A DNA stretch of 64,000 nt. Origin: Nitrosomonas sp. GTDB taxonomy: Bacteria; Pseudomonadota; Gammaproteobacteria; Burkholderiales; Nitrosomonadaceae. The notes below the pieces were generated by a model, which was not told the origin of the DNA, made no database searches, and saw only the letters and a program-made list of their open reading frames with translations. The stretch is from NCBI GenBank assembly GCA_017879645.1, contig JAAEXZ010000002.1:19235-83234 (forward strand). The letters are read 5' to 3'. This document shows positions 27,811 through 36,538 of the stretch, piece by piece. A program made the position numbers and the translations under genes. How positions within the stretch are numbered: position 1 is the stretch's first letter; each line of letters begins with the position of its first letter.

Positions 27811-28332
27811 ATGACAACGATTGTATCAGTAAGGCGAGGTCGTCAGGTGGCACTAGGCGGGGATGGGCAGGTAACACTGGGGGCAGTGGTGGCGAAATCG
27901 AGTGCCCGTAAGGTGCGGCGACTTTACCATGACAAGATTTTAGCCGGTTTTGCAGGAGGAACGGCCGATGCGTTTACACTGTTTGAACGTTTTGAAGGCA
28001 AGCTGGAAGCCCATCAGGGGCATATCATGCGGGCTGCGGTGGAGCTGGCGAAAGACTGGCGGACTGATCGTATCTTGCGCCGCCTGGAAGCCATGCTTGT
28101 GGTTGCCAATGAGGATGCGACCCTGATCATTACCGGTGCGGGTGATGTGATAGAACCCGAATTCGGGTTGGCAGCCATAGGAAGTGGTGGTGCTTATGCG
28201 CAGGCTGCTGCTCGGGCGCTGCTGGAAAATACAACGTTATCTCCAAGGGAAATCGTGGAAAAATCGCTATCTATCGCGGGCGATATCTGTATCTATACCA
28301 ATCAGGATCATGTGATCGAATCCATCGATTAA
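27811..28332 (+). CDS. hslV: ATP-dependent protease peptidase subunit HslV (ClpQ)
   Basis: HslV is the proteasome-like peptidase core that forms a double hexamer capped by HslU rings. The protein is 173 aa. The sequence begins [10 protein letters not shown]; removal of Met exposes the catalytic Thr2. The [21 protein letters not shown] and [18 protein letters not shown] blocks are all conserved. It lies 76 nt before hslU, the universal partner arrangement. Expression under stress is known for the family, but no sigma-32 site is clear here. Confidence 0.98.
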   Translation: MTTIVSVRRGRQVALGGDGQVTLGAVVAKSSARKVRRLYHDKILAGFAGGTADAFTLFERFEGKLEAHQGHIMRAAVELAKDWRTDRILRRLEAMLVVANEDATLIITGAGDVIEPEFGLAAIGSGGAYAQAAARALLENTTLSPREIVEKSLSIAGDICIYTNQDHVIESID

Positions 28333-28408
28333 TTTGGTCAGTAAAGCATCCTCTGGAATGGATTATCCTTTCCTGATTTCATAACTCAATTCACTAACAA
28401 ATTCAATT

Positions 28409-29740
28409 ATGTCTCAAATGACTCCACAGGAAATCGTCCATGAGCTGGACAAGCATATCATCGGGCAGAATGCTGCCAAACGTGCAGTAGCAATTGCCCT
28501 AAGAAATCGCTGGCGCAGGCAGCAGATCGCTGATCCGCTGCGGCAGGAAATCACGCCCAAGAATATTTTGATGATCGGTCCGACCGGTGTGGGTAAGACT
28601 GAAATTGCACGGCGTCTGGCCAAGCTGGCGAATGCTCCTTTCATTAAAATCGAAGCAACGAAGTTCACCGAAGTGGGGTATGTGGGGCGCGATGTGGATT
28701 CCATCATTCGTGACTTGGTGGAGACAGCCATTAAGGAGTCGAGGGGGAGGGAGACACGTAAAAAACAACCCTTGGCCGAAGACCGTGCCGAAGATCGCAT
28801 ACTCGATGCTTTGTTACCTGCGGCTCGAGATTTTGGTTCGCAATTTGGTGGTGACGACCAGGAAAACCTCACGCGGCAGAAATTCCGCAAGAAATTGCGC
28901 GAAGGCGAACTGGATGACAAGGAGATAGAGATTGATGTGGCTTCTCCACGTGCCAATATGGAAATTTTTGCTCCTCCGGGGATGGAGGATCTGACTTCAC
29001 AGATTCAGGGTATGTTCCAGAATATGTCGGGGGATAAAAAGAAGACCCGCAAACTAACGATTCGGGAAGCCAGAAAAATTCTGCTCGAAGAAGAAGCTGC
29101 AAAAATGGTCAACGATGAAGACCTCAAATTGATGGCGATTCAGAATGTGGAACAGAACGGTATCGTATTTCTCGATGAAATCGACAAAATTGCCAGCCGT
29201 GCAGGTAACAGCGGCGGTGATGTGTCACGACAGGGAGTGCAAAGAGACCTGCTGCCCCTGGTAGAGGGTACGACGGTGTCAACCAAATATGGCATGATCA
29301 AAACCGATCATATCTTGTTTGTTGCGAGCGGTGCTTTTCATATGTCCAAGCCGTCCGATTTGATTCCGGAATTGCAGGGAAGATTTCCAATCCGGGTAGA
29401 ACTGGCAAGCCTGAGTGTCAGTGATTTTGAGCAAATCTTGACCAATACTGATGCATGCCTGACACGTCAATATGAAGCACTGCTGGCGACAGAAGGGGTT
29501 ACTTTGCAATTTAATGATGAGGCGATCAAGCGTTTGGCGGAGATTGCTTATTCAGTCAACAGCAGAACCGAGAATATCGGGGCGAGACGATTGCACACCG
29601 TCATGGAGAAATTACTGGAGCAAATCTCGTATGATGCACCAAAATTTAGCGGTAAAACTGTCGACATAGATGCAAGTTATGTCGATGATCGCTTGAAGGA
29701 TTTATCTCAGAGCGAAGATTTGGCACGTTACGTGTTATAG
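28409..29740 (+). CDS. hslU: ATPase subunit HslU (ClpY)
   Basis: HslU is a Clp/HSP100-type AAA+ unfoldase that feeds substrates to HslV. The protein is 443 aa. The N-terminus [19 protein letters not shown] is typical. Walker [10 protein letters not shown] is at residues 57-65 and Walker B is [11 protein letters not shown]. The I domain (about 110-230) carries the charged inserts. The sensor region [17 protein letters not shown] is intact, and the C-terminal DLARYVL tail matches the HslV-activating tail of the family. The gene is complete. Confidence 0.98.
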   Translation: MSQMTPQEIVHELDKHIIGQNAAKRAVAIALRNRWRRQQIADPLRQEITPKNILMIGPTGVGKTEIARRLAKLANAPFIKIEATKFTEVGYVGRDVDSIIRDLVETAIKESRGRETRKKQPLAEDRAEDRILDALLPAARDFGSQFGGDDQENLTRQKFRKKLREGELDDKEIEIDVASPRANMEIFAPPGMEDLTSQIQGMFQNMSGDKKKTRKLTIREARKILLEEEAAKMVNDEDLKLMAIQNVEQNGIVFLDEIDKIASRAGNSGGDVSRQGVQRDLLPLVEGTTVSTKYGMIKTDHILFVASGAFHMSKPSDLIPELQGRFPIRVELASLSVSDFEQILTNTDACLTRQYEALLATEGVTLQFNDEAIKRLAEIAYSVNSRTENIGARRLHTVMEKLLEQISYDAPKFSGKTVDIDASYVDDRLKDLSQSEDLARYVL

Positions 29741-29767
29741 AGCGAAGACATACTGGAAGTGAATATT

Positions 29768-29844
29768 GATCAAGCTGATAGTTGGCAAGTTTTTTAACGC
29801 TCTTGAGGCTTTATACTAACTTTACCTGACTATCTAGCTTGATC
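29768..29844. repeat. Long-loop inverted repeat between hslU and the small secreted gene
   Basis: GATCAAGCTGATAG (29768-29781) pairs with CTATCTAGCTTGATC (29830-29844) with a single bulge, leaving a loop of 48 nt. It lies between convergent genes. No T tract adjoins it, so it is not a standard terminator; its role is unknown. Confidence 0.45.
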
Positions 29845-29854
29845 CGAAAGAAAT

Positions 29855-30076
29855 TTATTTTCTTGGATTCTTGATTTTTGCTGGACAAGTTACCATCTCA
29901 CCATCAGTGCGATCTCTGATCTTTTCACCGTCTTTTTTACCTTCACAAGACATTTTGTTCAGAATGTCTTGAGCAGACATCGGTGGTATTGCCGATTGTT
30001 TATTTCCACTCGCAAATGCGGCAGAAGAACCCAATAAGAAAATTGAAGCGAGTACTCCAACAAGAATTTTGTTCAT
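29855..30076 (-). CDS. Small secreted protein (73 aa) behind a Fur-box-like site
   Basis: I do not recognise a family. The protein starts MNKILVGVLASIFLLGSSAAFASG, a clear signal peptide cleaved near residue 23. The mature peptide of about 50 aa is basic, with two cysteines (NKMSCEGKKDGEK and EMVTCPAKIKN) that could form one disulfide. The ATG at 30076 is set by a strong GAGGAG site; a longer open frame to 30184 lacks one. A Fur-like operator stands about 70-90 nt upstream, so an iron link is inferred. It is monocistronic, convergent with hslU. Confidence 0.8.
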   Translation of the reverse strand: MNKILVGVLASIFLLGSSAAFASGNKQSAIPPMSAQDILNKMSCEGKKDGEKIRDRTDGEMVTCPAKIKNPRK

Positions 30077-30141
30077 ATTTAACTCCTCTATTGTATTTAT
30101 GAAGTAAGCTGATTTAGTTGCTCCAAGCTTGCCAAACACGA

Positions 30142-30166
30142 ATTTATCATAATGATAAATATCATG
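30142..30166 (-). promoter_or_regulatory. Predicted Fur box upstream of the small secreted gene
   Basis: Positions 30142-30160 form a perfect 9-1-9 palindrome (ATTTATCAT-A-ATGATAAAT). Positions 30148-30166 match the classical 19-bp Fur box GATAATGATAATCATTATC at 14 of 19 bases. It lies 66-90 nt upstream of the ATG of the 73-aa gene, where a repressor site would be expected. Confidence 0.6.
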
Positions 30167-30322
30167 GCCATTTCTTTTTTTCACCTCACGTTTTAGCCGC
30201 TAAACTATAGCATAATTTTCGCTCAGTTGATCGCCTTTAATCGCTCTTTGTCTATTCAAAATGAAAAAGAGTATTTACTATGGACATACACTAATTTCAG
30301 TGCTTTTTCTTGACATCGTTAT

Positions 30323-30703
30323 TCAAATCAGAACGGCTGCAGCAATGCGTCGCCCCTCTTCGACCAGAATGTTGTAGGTGCGGCAGCAAGCCTGTGTATT
30401 CATAATTTCGATACCGAAACGATGCTGCATTAGCTGTTTGAGTAAGGAACGATCTGGGAATTGGTGATGAACGCCTGTCCCGAGAATTAGGATTTCCGGC
30501 TCGTGTGGCAATATACAATCAAAATGTTCGATGCGTAATTGGTCAATCGTGCTGACCGGCCAATCCTTGATTAACAGGTCAGGCAGAATGACAAGACTCT
30601 GCTCATGACGAATTTGATTGATGGCAACATAATTTTCGCCATATGCCGTGAATCGGTTCTGATTGGAGAAGTTTGCCAGATGAAGTTTCAAAGCTGCTCC
30701 CAT
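30323..30703 (-). CDS. Mth938-like domain protein
   Basis: This 126-aa cytosolic protein is of the Mth938/NDUFAF3-like family (DUF498). Conserved features include the NQIRHEQSLVILPD segment, the EPEILILGTGVHHQFPD block (family signature E-x-L-I-x-G-T-G) and the C-terminal GIEIMNTQACCRTYNILVEE region, where T-x-x-A-x-R-T-Y-N is typical. The biochemical role in bacteria is unknown; eukaryotic relatives assist respiratory complex I assembly. The gene stands 157 nt downstream of the ACP-like gene on the same strand, so co-transcription is possible but not shown. Confidence 0.9.
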   Translation of the reverse strand: MGAALKLHLANFSNQNRFTAYGENYVAINQIRHEQSLVILPDLLIKDWPVSTIDQLRIEHFDCILPHEPEILILGTGVHHQFPDRSLLKQLMQHRFGIEIMNTQACCRTYNILVEEGRRIAAAVLI

Positions 30704-30860
30704 TTAATAGTTGGTATTCAAGATTATCCACAAACCGAACTGGAAAACAATCAGTGCGATTCTGAAATTTTTCTTTTCTATATTCTGGTTTAAAGATTAT
30801 CGATTGATCGTGAAAATCCGGAATGTAAATAACCCATCCGGAGGATCAAGGAGAATGTAC

Positions 30861-31115
30861 CTATTTCTCAGAAATTTTTTTCTCGATGAAATCTCTCAAT
30901 GTGCCAAGAGTTTTGAAGGTTTTTGCACTGATTTCATCGTCATGTATCGAGATGGAGAACGTCTGCTCGAGCGCAAGGATGACAGTGATCACAGCACTTG
31001 AATCCAATTCAGGAAGATTACCTAGTAAGGCCGTGTCCATCGAGACCGAATCAATGCGATTTCCCAGATTCAAGGTTTCTGACAGGATTGTTTTTATTTG
31101 CTGCGTGGTGTCCAT
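30861..31115 (-). CDS. Orphan acyl carrier protein
   Basis: This 84-aa acidic protein has the four-helix ACP pattern. The phosphopantetheine-attachment serine is expected in ELDSSAV (about residues 36-42), where the usual D-S-L/M reads D-S-S. The preceding segment (DTALLGNLPELDS) and the ALEQTFSISIHDDEI helix resemble specialised ACPs used outside fatty acid synthesis, such as those of exosortase/polysaccharide or secondary-metabolite loci. No synthase, ligase or transferase partner lies next to it, and it is not the acpP between fabG and fabF. Confidence 0.88.
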   Translation of the reverse strand: MDTTQQIKTILSETLNLGNRIDSVSMDTALLGNLPELDSSAVITVILALEQTFSISIHDDEISAKTFKTLGTLRDFIEKKISEK

Positions 31116-31242
31116 TCAATCAATTAGTAACCGCTTTACAGTTTTAAAGAAAAGGTTGCAATTATAGAGGTGAATTGTATTGAAATCACTGTACTAGTAG
31201 AGTTTTCTTTCTGTGTATGGATTGGATTGCGCGTCAAAACAA

Positions 31243-31953
31243 TCAGGGTTGTATCTCCACAATAGAGTTGGTACGTGCCAACCCACTGAGTATTTTTCCA
31301 TATTTATTACGAACCTGCACGATCTGACCATCGGCTGCATCTGCCAAGGCTTGGCCTTCGGAACTTACGCTGAATCCTTTACCCTTGACAACCAAGCTAA
31401 CTTTCTGTCCACGCAAGATGACATAAGGTGCGCGGAGCATCTGGGGACGGATCGGTTGTCCGGCAGAAAGATTGGATGCCGCAATCTTGCCAATGACCTG
31501 ATTGGGATTGGTAAGAATGCCATCCGGCATTTGAGTCAGATTTGCATTTTGTAAGACGATACTGTCAGGCGTAATGGTTTGTCCTACGGAGATGGGGTGC
31601 GCAGTATGCAAGACATCAGTCATGACAGCAACCTCTGCCTGAACATAAATAGTCCAGGTCGCATTGGGATTGTTACAGCGCACACCTACGGAAGTTCTTC
31701 CCCACAAGCGTCCGCCAGTCGGCATGAATGGTTCCAGATTGGGACATTGTGGCAGATTGAGGTTTCTATCGATTTTGTCGACATTAACGACGACCTGCCC
31801 GGGCAAATTCGAAGTATTGCTATAAATAAAATTTTCGACCGAATATTTGATTTGAACAATATCCTGATAACTGGGGGTGGTCCCGGATTGCGATGCTTGT
31901 GCGAGTGCAGCCTCAGAGAACAAGTACAAAATGAGCAGCGAGAAATGTTTCAT
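31243..31953 (-). CDS. flgA: Flagellar P-ring chaperone FlgA
   Basis: FlgA is the periplasmic chaperone for FlgI assembly into the P ring. The protein is 236 aa. A signal peptide is present at the N-terminus (MKHFSLLILYLFSEAALAQA; cleavage near residue 19). The C-terminal SAF domain is seen in VLHTAHPISVGQTITPDSI, then LSAGQPIRPQMLRAPYVI and GQKVSLVVKGKGFSVSSEG. It is divergent from flgB, the common arrangement. The usual partners flgM and flgN do not follow it; an ACP gene does. Confidence 0.96.
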   Translation of the reverse strand: MKHFSLLILYLFSEAALAQASQSGTTPSYQDIVQIKYSVENFIYSNTSNLPGQVVVNVDKIDRNLNLPQCPNLEPFMPTGGRLWGRTSVGVRCNNPNATWTIYVQAEVAVMTDVLHTAHPISVGQTITPDSIVLQNANLTQMPDGILTNPNQVIGKIAASNLSAGQPIRPQMLRAPYVILRGQKVSLVVKGKGFSVSSEGQALADAADGQIVQVRNKYGKILSGLARTNSIVEIQP

Positions 31954-31972
31954 AAGTAAATTCAGCCATAAG

Positions 31973-32001
31973 TTTTTGCCGTTGCCGGCAATTTTTGCCG
32001 T
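31973..32001. repeat. Two direct copies of TTTTTGCCGT in the flgA-flgB gap
   Basis: TTTTTGCCGT occurs at 31973-31982 and 31992-32001, start to start 19 nt, close to two helical turns. A short palindrome TTGCCGGCAA lies between them. It sits on the flgA side of the divergent region and could be an operator; no known regulator is matched. Confidence 0.4.
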
Positions 32002-32106
32002 GATACCGTCATCTTAAATGGCAACTAAGACCTCAAGAATGGAAGATGACGCTCCTTTCGTGCCTTTTTCATTGATTGGTGAGCTGATTAAAGCTTTTAA
32101 CATACC

Positions 32107-32121
32107 TGGCACGCTTAATGC
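32107..32121 (+). promoter_or_regulatory. Sigma-54 promoter of the flgB operon
   Basis: TGGCACGCTTAATGCT shows the -24 GG (32108-32109) and -12 GC (32120-32121) separated by exactly 10 nt, with the TGGCACG half matching the consensus fully. It is 41 nt before the flgB ATG, on the coding strand, as expected for RpoN-driven hook-basal-body operons. Confidence 0.75.
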
Positions 32122-32162
32122 TAATTAAAGATTGCAAGAAACTTTAAATCAGGATCCAGGAA

Positions 32163-32573
32163 ATGATCAATAAACTCGACAAAGAACTAAACTTTCATCA
32201 CCAAGCTTTGAGTTTGCGTGCTGCAAGGCAAGAGCTGCTTTCCGGTAATGTAGCCAATGCTGATACACCGCATTTTAAAGCAAAGGACATTCATTTCGCC
32301 AATGTTCTTCAAGAAAGGCTTGCTCAAACTTCAGTAGCCGGCAATACCGGATTGTCAACAACTTCTCCTTCGCATATCGGTAACCAGAAGCTGGGCCTGT
32401 TTGGAGACAACTTGTTGTATCGCGTTCCATTGCAGCCGAGCGTGGATGGCAATACGGTAGACATGGATTCGGAACGCACGCGTTTTGCTGACAACGCCAT
32501 CAAATATGACGCCAGTATCACATTCGTTTCCAATGAATTCAGAAACATAGCATTGGCTATGCAGGAGAGATAA
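32163..32573 (+). CDS. flgB: Flagellar proximal rod protein FlgB
   Basis: FlgB is a rod subunit next to the MS ring, exported through the flagellar type III gate. It is 136 aa, the standard size. The N-terminal bb-rod motif reads [16 protein letters not shown]; the C-terminal helix has [19 protein letters not shown], typical of FlgB. It is the first gene of a tight operon running to flgJ, behind a sigma-54 type promoter, and lies 2 nt before flgC. ATG 32163 has an AGGA ribosome site. Confidence 0.97.
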   Translation: MINKLDKELNFHHQALSLRAARQELLSGNVANADTPHFKAKDIHFANVLQERLAQTSVAGNTGLSTTSPSHIGNQKLGLFGDNLLYRVPLQPSVDGNTVDMDSERTRFADNAIKYDASITFVSNEFRNIALAMQER

Positions 32574-32575
32574 TC

Positions 32576-32980
32576 ATGTCATTATTTAATGTTTTTGATA
32601 TCGCAAGTTCATCCATGTCAGCGCAGTCACAACGTCTAAACGTGGTGGCGAGCAATCTTTCCAATGCCGACAGCGTGACCAGTTCAACCGGCGAACCGTA
32701 CCGTGGGCGCCAGGTTGTATTCAGCACGTTACAGGCAGCAGCCAATGGTGCCAGTGGTGTGAAAGTGGCGGGTGTGATTCATGATCCCTCACCCATGCGT
32801 CAGGTTTATGAGCCTAAACATCCTCTTGCAGACAAGAATGGCTACGTGACGATGCCCAATGTCAATGTGGTGGACGAAATGGTGAACATGATGTCAGCCT
32901 CCCGTTCCTATCAGAATAGTGTTGACATGATGAATACAACGAAATCGTTATTGCAGAAAACACTATCAATCGGACAATAA
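32576..32980 (+). CDS. flgC: Flagellar rod protein FlgC
   Basis: This proximal rod subunit is 134 aa. The N-terminal motif is [21 protein letters not shown] with [15 protein letters not shown] following; the C-terminal motif is [19 protein letters not shown], the signature shared by rod and hook proteins. It is 2 nt downstream of flgB and 11 nt upstream of flgD. Confidence 0.97.
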   Translation: MSLFNVFDIASSSMSAQSQRLNVVASNLSNADSVTSSTGEPYRGRQVVFSTLQAAANGASGVKVAGVIHDPSPMRQVYEPKHPLADKNGYVTMPNVNVVDEMVNMMSASRSYQNSVDMMNTTKSLLQKTLSIGQ

Positions 32981-32991
32981 AGGAGTAAGTC

Positions 32992-33660
32992 ATGGCAGCA
33001 GTACAACAAACCAATTCGCAGACTCCTGTATCGACAACGGGGGCAACTGCAATTCAAAGCAAGAAGGATACCGAGAATCCCCAAGACAGGTTTCTCAAGC
33101 TTCTTATTACGCAACTGAAAAACCAGGATCCACTAAAACCTATGGATAACGCGGAAGTAACCAGTCAGATGGCGCAGATCAGCACCGTATCCGGGATCGA
33201 AAAGCTGAATACCACCCTGAAATTACTGACGACCGATATGGAAGATAGCAAGTCGTTAGAGGCCACCTCGATGATTGGCCATGATGCCTTTGCACCTGGA
33301 AATTTCATTTCTCTACAAAATGGTAAAGCAATGGCAGGAGTGGAATTCGACCAAGCCGTTGATCGCATGGAAGTAACGATTCTGGATAGTAATGGAGCCA
33401 CGGTCAAGGTGATGGATTTGGGAGCTCAACCAGTCGGATTAAACACGATTTCCTGGGATGGTATGACCAGCAGTGGCTCAAAGGCTGCCGATGGTGAATA
33501 CACCTTCATAATCAACGCAATTCAGGGTGAAACGAGCGTCAAAGGCAATCCCTTCTCTCTGAGTACTGTGAAGAGTGTGACAGCCGGGGACAACGGCGCC
33601 CTGTTGGACATGGGTAAACTGGGATTGGTCAATCTTTCAGATATCAAAAGAGTATTTTAA
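32992..33660 (+). CDS. flgD: Flagellar hook cap/scaffold protein FlgD
   Basis: FlgD caps the growing hook and is needed for its polymerisation. The protein is 222 aa. The conserved N-terminal block is DRFLKLLITQLKNQDPLKPM, followed by TSQMAQISTVSGIEKLN. The C-terminal half carries the FlgD Ig-like domain with DSNGATVKVMDLGAQ and WDGMTSSGSKAADGEYTF. It sits between flgC and flgE in the usual order. Confidence 0.96.
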   Translation: MAAVQQTNSQTPVSTTGATAIQSKKDTENPQDRFLKLLITQLKNQDPLKPMDNAEVTSQMAQISTVSGIEKLNTTLKLLTTDMEDSKSLEATSMIGHDAFAPGNFISLQNGKAMAGVEFDQAVDRMEVTILDSNGATVKVMDLGAQPVGLNTISWDGMTSSGSKAADGEYTFIINAIQGETSVKGNPFSLSTVKSVTAGDNGALLDMGKLGLVNLSDIKRVF

Positions 33661-33673
33661 TTAGGAGTTTGTC

Positions 33674-34936
33674 ATGAGCTTTCAGCAAGGTTTAAGTGGT
33701 TTGAGTGCAGCATCGCAGAATCTGGATGTCGTTGGAAACAATATTGCCAATGCCAATACGGTGGGATACAAGCAGTCGCGGGCCGAGTTTACGGACATTC
33801 TGGCCAATTCTCTGGGTGGTGGCGGTGCATCCAGAGTCGGAATCGGTGCCAAAGTGGCTACGGTTTCTCAGTCATTTGATCAAGGCAATATTTCACCGAC
33901 GAGCAATCCATTGGACATGGCCATCAATGGTCAAGGATTCTTTCGCTTCGATGAGCAGGGTGTGATCAGTTACAGTCGCAATGGCCAGTTTCGATTGGAT
34001 AATTCTGGCTATCTTGTTAGTTCAAGTGGAGCCAATCTGACGGGTTATGCTGCTGATGCTACTGGAGCAATTGATGCAAGCAAACCGGTCAACCTGAAGT
34101 TGACAACCACAGACTTGCCTCCAAAAGTGACTACCGAGTTTGAATGGGGGTTTACGTTGGACTCGAACCAACCGGTTCCGGCAGTACCCACATTTAGCGC
34201 ACTGGATGGTCACAGTTATACGCATACCAAATCGGCAACTATCTATGACAGTCTGGGTAATCCCCATGCGCTGGCAATTTATTTCCAGAAAACAGCTACA
34301 CCTGGGACGTGGGAAACATTTGCCACTGTAGATGGTAAGACCGATGCGAGTGGTTTGCCTGTTGGGATCACCCTTGATGGTGGTGCTTCAGCAACACTGA
34401 CATTCGATGGAAAGGGTGACATGACGAGTCCAGCTGCTCCTCTGGCGGTATCGGTTGATCTTTCTGCCATCGATTCCACTTTGGGAGCTGATACACCGTT
34501 GGATTTTACACTCGATCTTACGACTACCAAGCAATATGGATCGGGATTCAATGTGAACCTGAACAATCAGGACGGTTACGCGGCAAGTCATCTGGCGGGA
34601 TTCAGTGCATTGGAAACGGGAGAAATACAGGGTATTTACAGCAATGGTAAATCTAAAACGATTGGACAAATCGTTCTGGCCAATTTTGTCAATCCACAAG
34701 GCCTGGCACCCATTGGTGAGGGTCGCTGGGTTGAATCACAGACTTCAGGACAGCCACTGGTTGGGGAACCTAAAAGTGGAACATTGGGTGTGTTGCAATC
34801 TTCGGCTGTGGAAGATGCCAACGTCGACCTGACTACCGAACTTGTCAAGATGATCACGGCACAACGCATGTATCAGGCCAATGCGAAGACGATTGAAACA
34901 CAAGATTCAATCATGCAGACCATAGTCAATATTTGA
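33674..34936 (+). CDS. flgE: Flagellar hook protein FlgE
   Basis: FlgE is the structural subunit of the hook, 420 aa. The N-terminal rod-type motif is LDVVGNNIANANTVGYKQS and the C-terminal one is VDLTTELVKMITAQRMYQ. The middle (about 100-350) is the variable, surface-exposed D1/D2 part. It lies 13 nt after flgD and 27 nt before flgF. Its length is ordinary for betaproteobacteria. Confidence 0.97.
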   Translation: MSFQQGLSGLSAASQNLDVVGNNIANANTVGYKQSRAEFTDILANSLGGGGASRVGIGAKVATVSQSFDQGNISPTSNPLDMAINGQGFFRFDEQGVISYSRNGQFRLDNSGYLVSSSGANLTGYAADATGAIDASKPVNLKLTTTDLPPKVTTEFEWGFTLDSNQPVPAVPTFSALDGHSYTHTKSATIYDSLGNPHALAIYFQKTATPGTWETFATVDGKTDASGLPVGITLDGGASATLTFDGKGDMTSPAAPLAVSVDLSAIDSTLGADTPLDFTLDLTTTKQYGSGFNVNLNNQDGYAASHLAGFSALETGEIQGIYSNGKSKTIGQIVLANFVNPQGLAPIGEGRWVESQTSGQPLVGEPKSGTLGVLQSSAVEDANVDLTTELVKMITAQRMYQANAKTIETQDSIMQTIVNI

Positions 34937-34963
34937 TTGCGATTACTACATGGGTGAAAACTA

Positions 34964-35707
34964 ATGGATCGACTCATCTACACAGCCATGTCAGGGGCAA
35001 ATCACACGCTGAATCAGCAGGCGACGGTTGCTCATAATCTGGCTAACGTTTCAACAACCGGGTATCGCGCAGAAAACAATGCTTTTCGTGCGGTTCCGGT
35101 ATTCGGTGACGGATTGCCCACGCGAGCATTTGTTGTCGATTCGACAATCAATGCCGACTTCACTCCGGGGGTAATGCAAACCACTGATCGGGATCTGGAT
35201 GTAGCTATTCGTGATTCAGGGTGGATAGCCGTGCAACTGGATAATGGAGAAGAAGCCTACACGCGCAATGGCAGTCTACAAGTGGGGCCAAATGGCATTC
35301 TAACGACGCAAAACGGTCACAAGGTGAAGGGCGAAACAGGGCCAATCACGGTTCCACCCGATACGCGCATTACCATCGGTGCGGATGGCACGATTTCATC
35401 CGTGCCCATTACGCCTTTACCTAATACCGTCGCAATGGTTGGCCGGATCAAGCTGGTCGATCCACCACAGGATAAATTGGTCAAGGGGGCTGATGGTTTG
35501 TTCCGGCTAAAAGAAGGTGGCGTGGCACAAGCTGATGCGAAGGTGCGCTTGGCAAGCGGAACGCTGGAAGGCAGTAACGTCAATCTTGTCCATGAAATGG
35601 TCAGCATGATCGATTTGGCACGCCAATTCGATATGCAGATGAAGATGCTCGAGAATGCGCAACGCAATGCGCAGCAAGCCAGCGAGATAATGGTTGTAAG
35701 AGCTTAG
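34964..35707 (+). CDS. flgF: Flagellar rod protein FlgF
   Basis: This proximal rod protein of 247 aa starts MDRLIYTAMSGANHTLNQQ, a distinctive FlgF N-terminus, and has VAHNLANVSTTGYRAEN. The C-terminal motif is GSNVNLVHEMVSMIDLARQFD. It is preceded by flgE and followed after 21 nt by flgG. Confidence 0.96.
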   Translation: MDRLIYTAMSGANHTLNQQATVAHNLANVSTTGYRAENNAFRAVPVFGDGLPTRAFVVDSTINADFTPGVMQTTDRDLDVAIRDSGWIAVQLDNGEEAYTRNGSLQVGPNGILTTQNGHKVKGETGPITVPPDTRITIGADGTISSVPITPLPNTVAMVGRIKLVDPPQDKLVKGADGLFRLKEGGVAQADAKVRLASGTLEGSNVNLVHEMVSMIDLARQFDMQMKMLENAQRNAQQASEIMVVRA

Positions 35708-35728
35708 TTAAATTAATCCGGGGGTTAT

Positions 35729-36511
35729 ATGGTACGTTCGTTATGGATTTCTAAAACAGGTTTGGATGCACAACAAACCAAAATGGATGTGATCGCCAAC
35801 AACCTGGCGAATCAGAGCACCAATGGTTTCAAACGTGTTCGTCCTGTTTTTGAAGACTTGCTTTATCAAACTTTGCGCCAGCCAGGTGCGCAATCTTCGC
35901 AACAAACTCAGTTGCCTTCAGGGCTACAGTTGGGAACAGGTGTGAAACCCGTTTCAACAGAGAGTATTTTTACGCAAGGTGCACTTCAGCAAACGGATAA
36001 TCAGCTTGATGTGGCTGTCGATGGGCAGGGATTTATCCAGGTTTTGCTGCCTGATGGCACAACGGCCTATACCCGAGATGGTGCATTTCAGAAAGATATT
36101 AATGGTCAATTGGTTACATCCAGTGGCTATGTCGTTCAACCCGCCATCACCATTCCGCCCAATGCGCTGAATGTCACAATAGCGCCAGATGGTACCGTGT
36201 CGGCCAGTGTCCCAGGTGCCGTTGCACCACTGCAGATCGGCAATATCCAGTTGGCAAACTTTATTCATCCCTCGGGACTGCAAAAGCGCGGTGAGAATTT
36301 GTACATGGAAACAGCATCCAGTGGCACACCCAATCAGAATGCACCTGGTACCAATGGATTAGGGATGTTGCGACAAAATTTTGTTGAAACATCCAATGTA
36401 AACGTTGTGGAAGAGTTGGTAAGCATGATTCAGACCCAACGTGCCTATGAGATGAATTCGAAATCCATCGAGACTTCCGATCAGATGTTGCAAAAATTGG
36501 CGCAACTCTAA
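35729..36511 (+). CDS. flgG: Flagellar distal rod protein FlgG
   Basis: The distal rod subunit is 260 aa, the standard length. The N-terminus [20 protein letters not shown] and [14 protein letters not shown] are characteristic; the C-terminal [20 protein letters not shown] closes the family fold. A ribosome site GGGGG lies before ATG 35729. It is followed closely by flgH. Confidence 0.97.
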   Translation: MVRSLWISKTGLDAQQTKMDVIANNLANQSTNGFKRVRPVFEDLLYQTLRQPGAQSSQQTQLPSGLQLGTGVKPVSTESIFTQGALQQTDNQLDVAVDGQGFIQVLLPDGTTAYTRDGAFQKDINGQLVTSSGYVVQPAITIPPNALNVTIAPDGTVSASVPGAVAPLQIGNIQLANFIHPSGLQKRGENLYMETASSGTPNQNAPGTNGLGMLRQNFVETSNVNVVEELVSMIQTQRAYEMNSKSIETSDQMLQKLAQL

Positions 36512-36538
36512 TTGAACTACTTAATCGAGGCTAAACTG

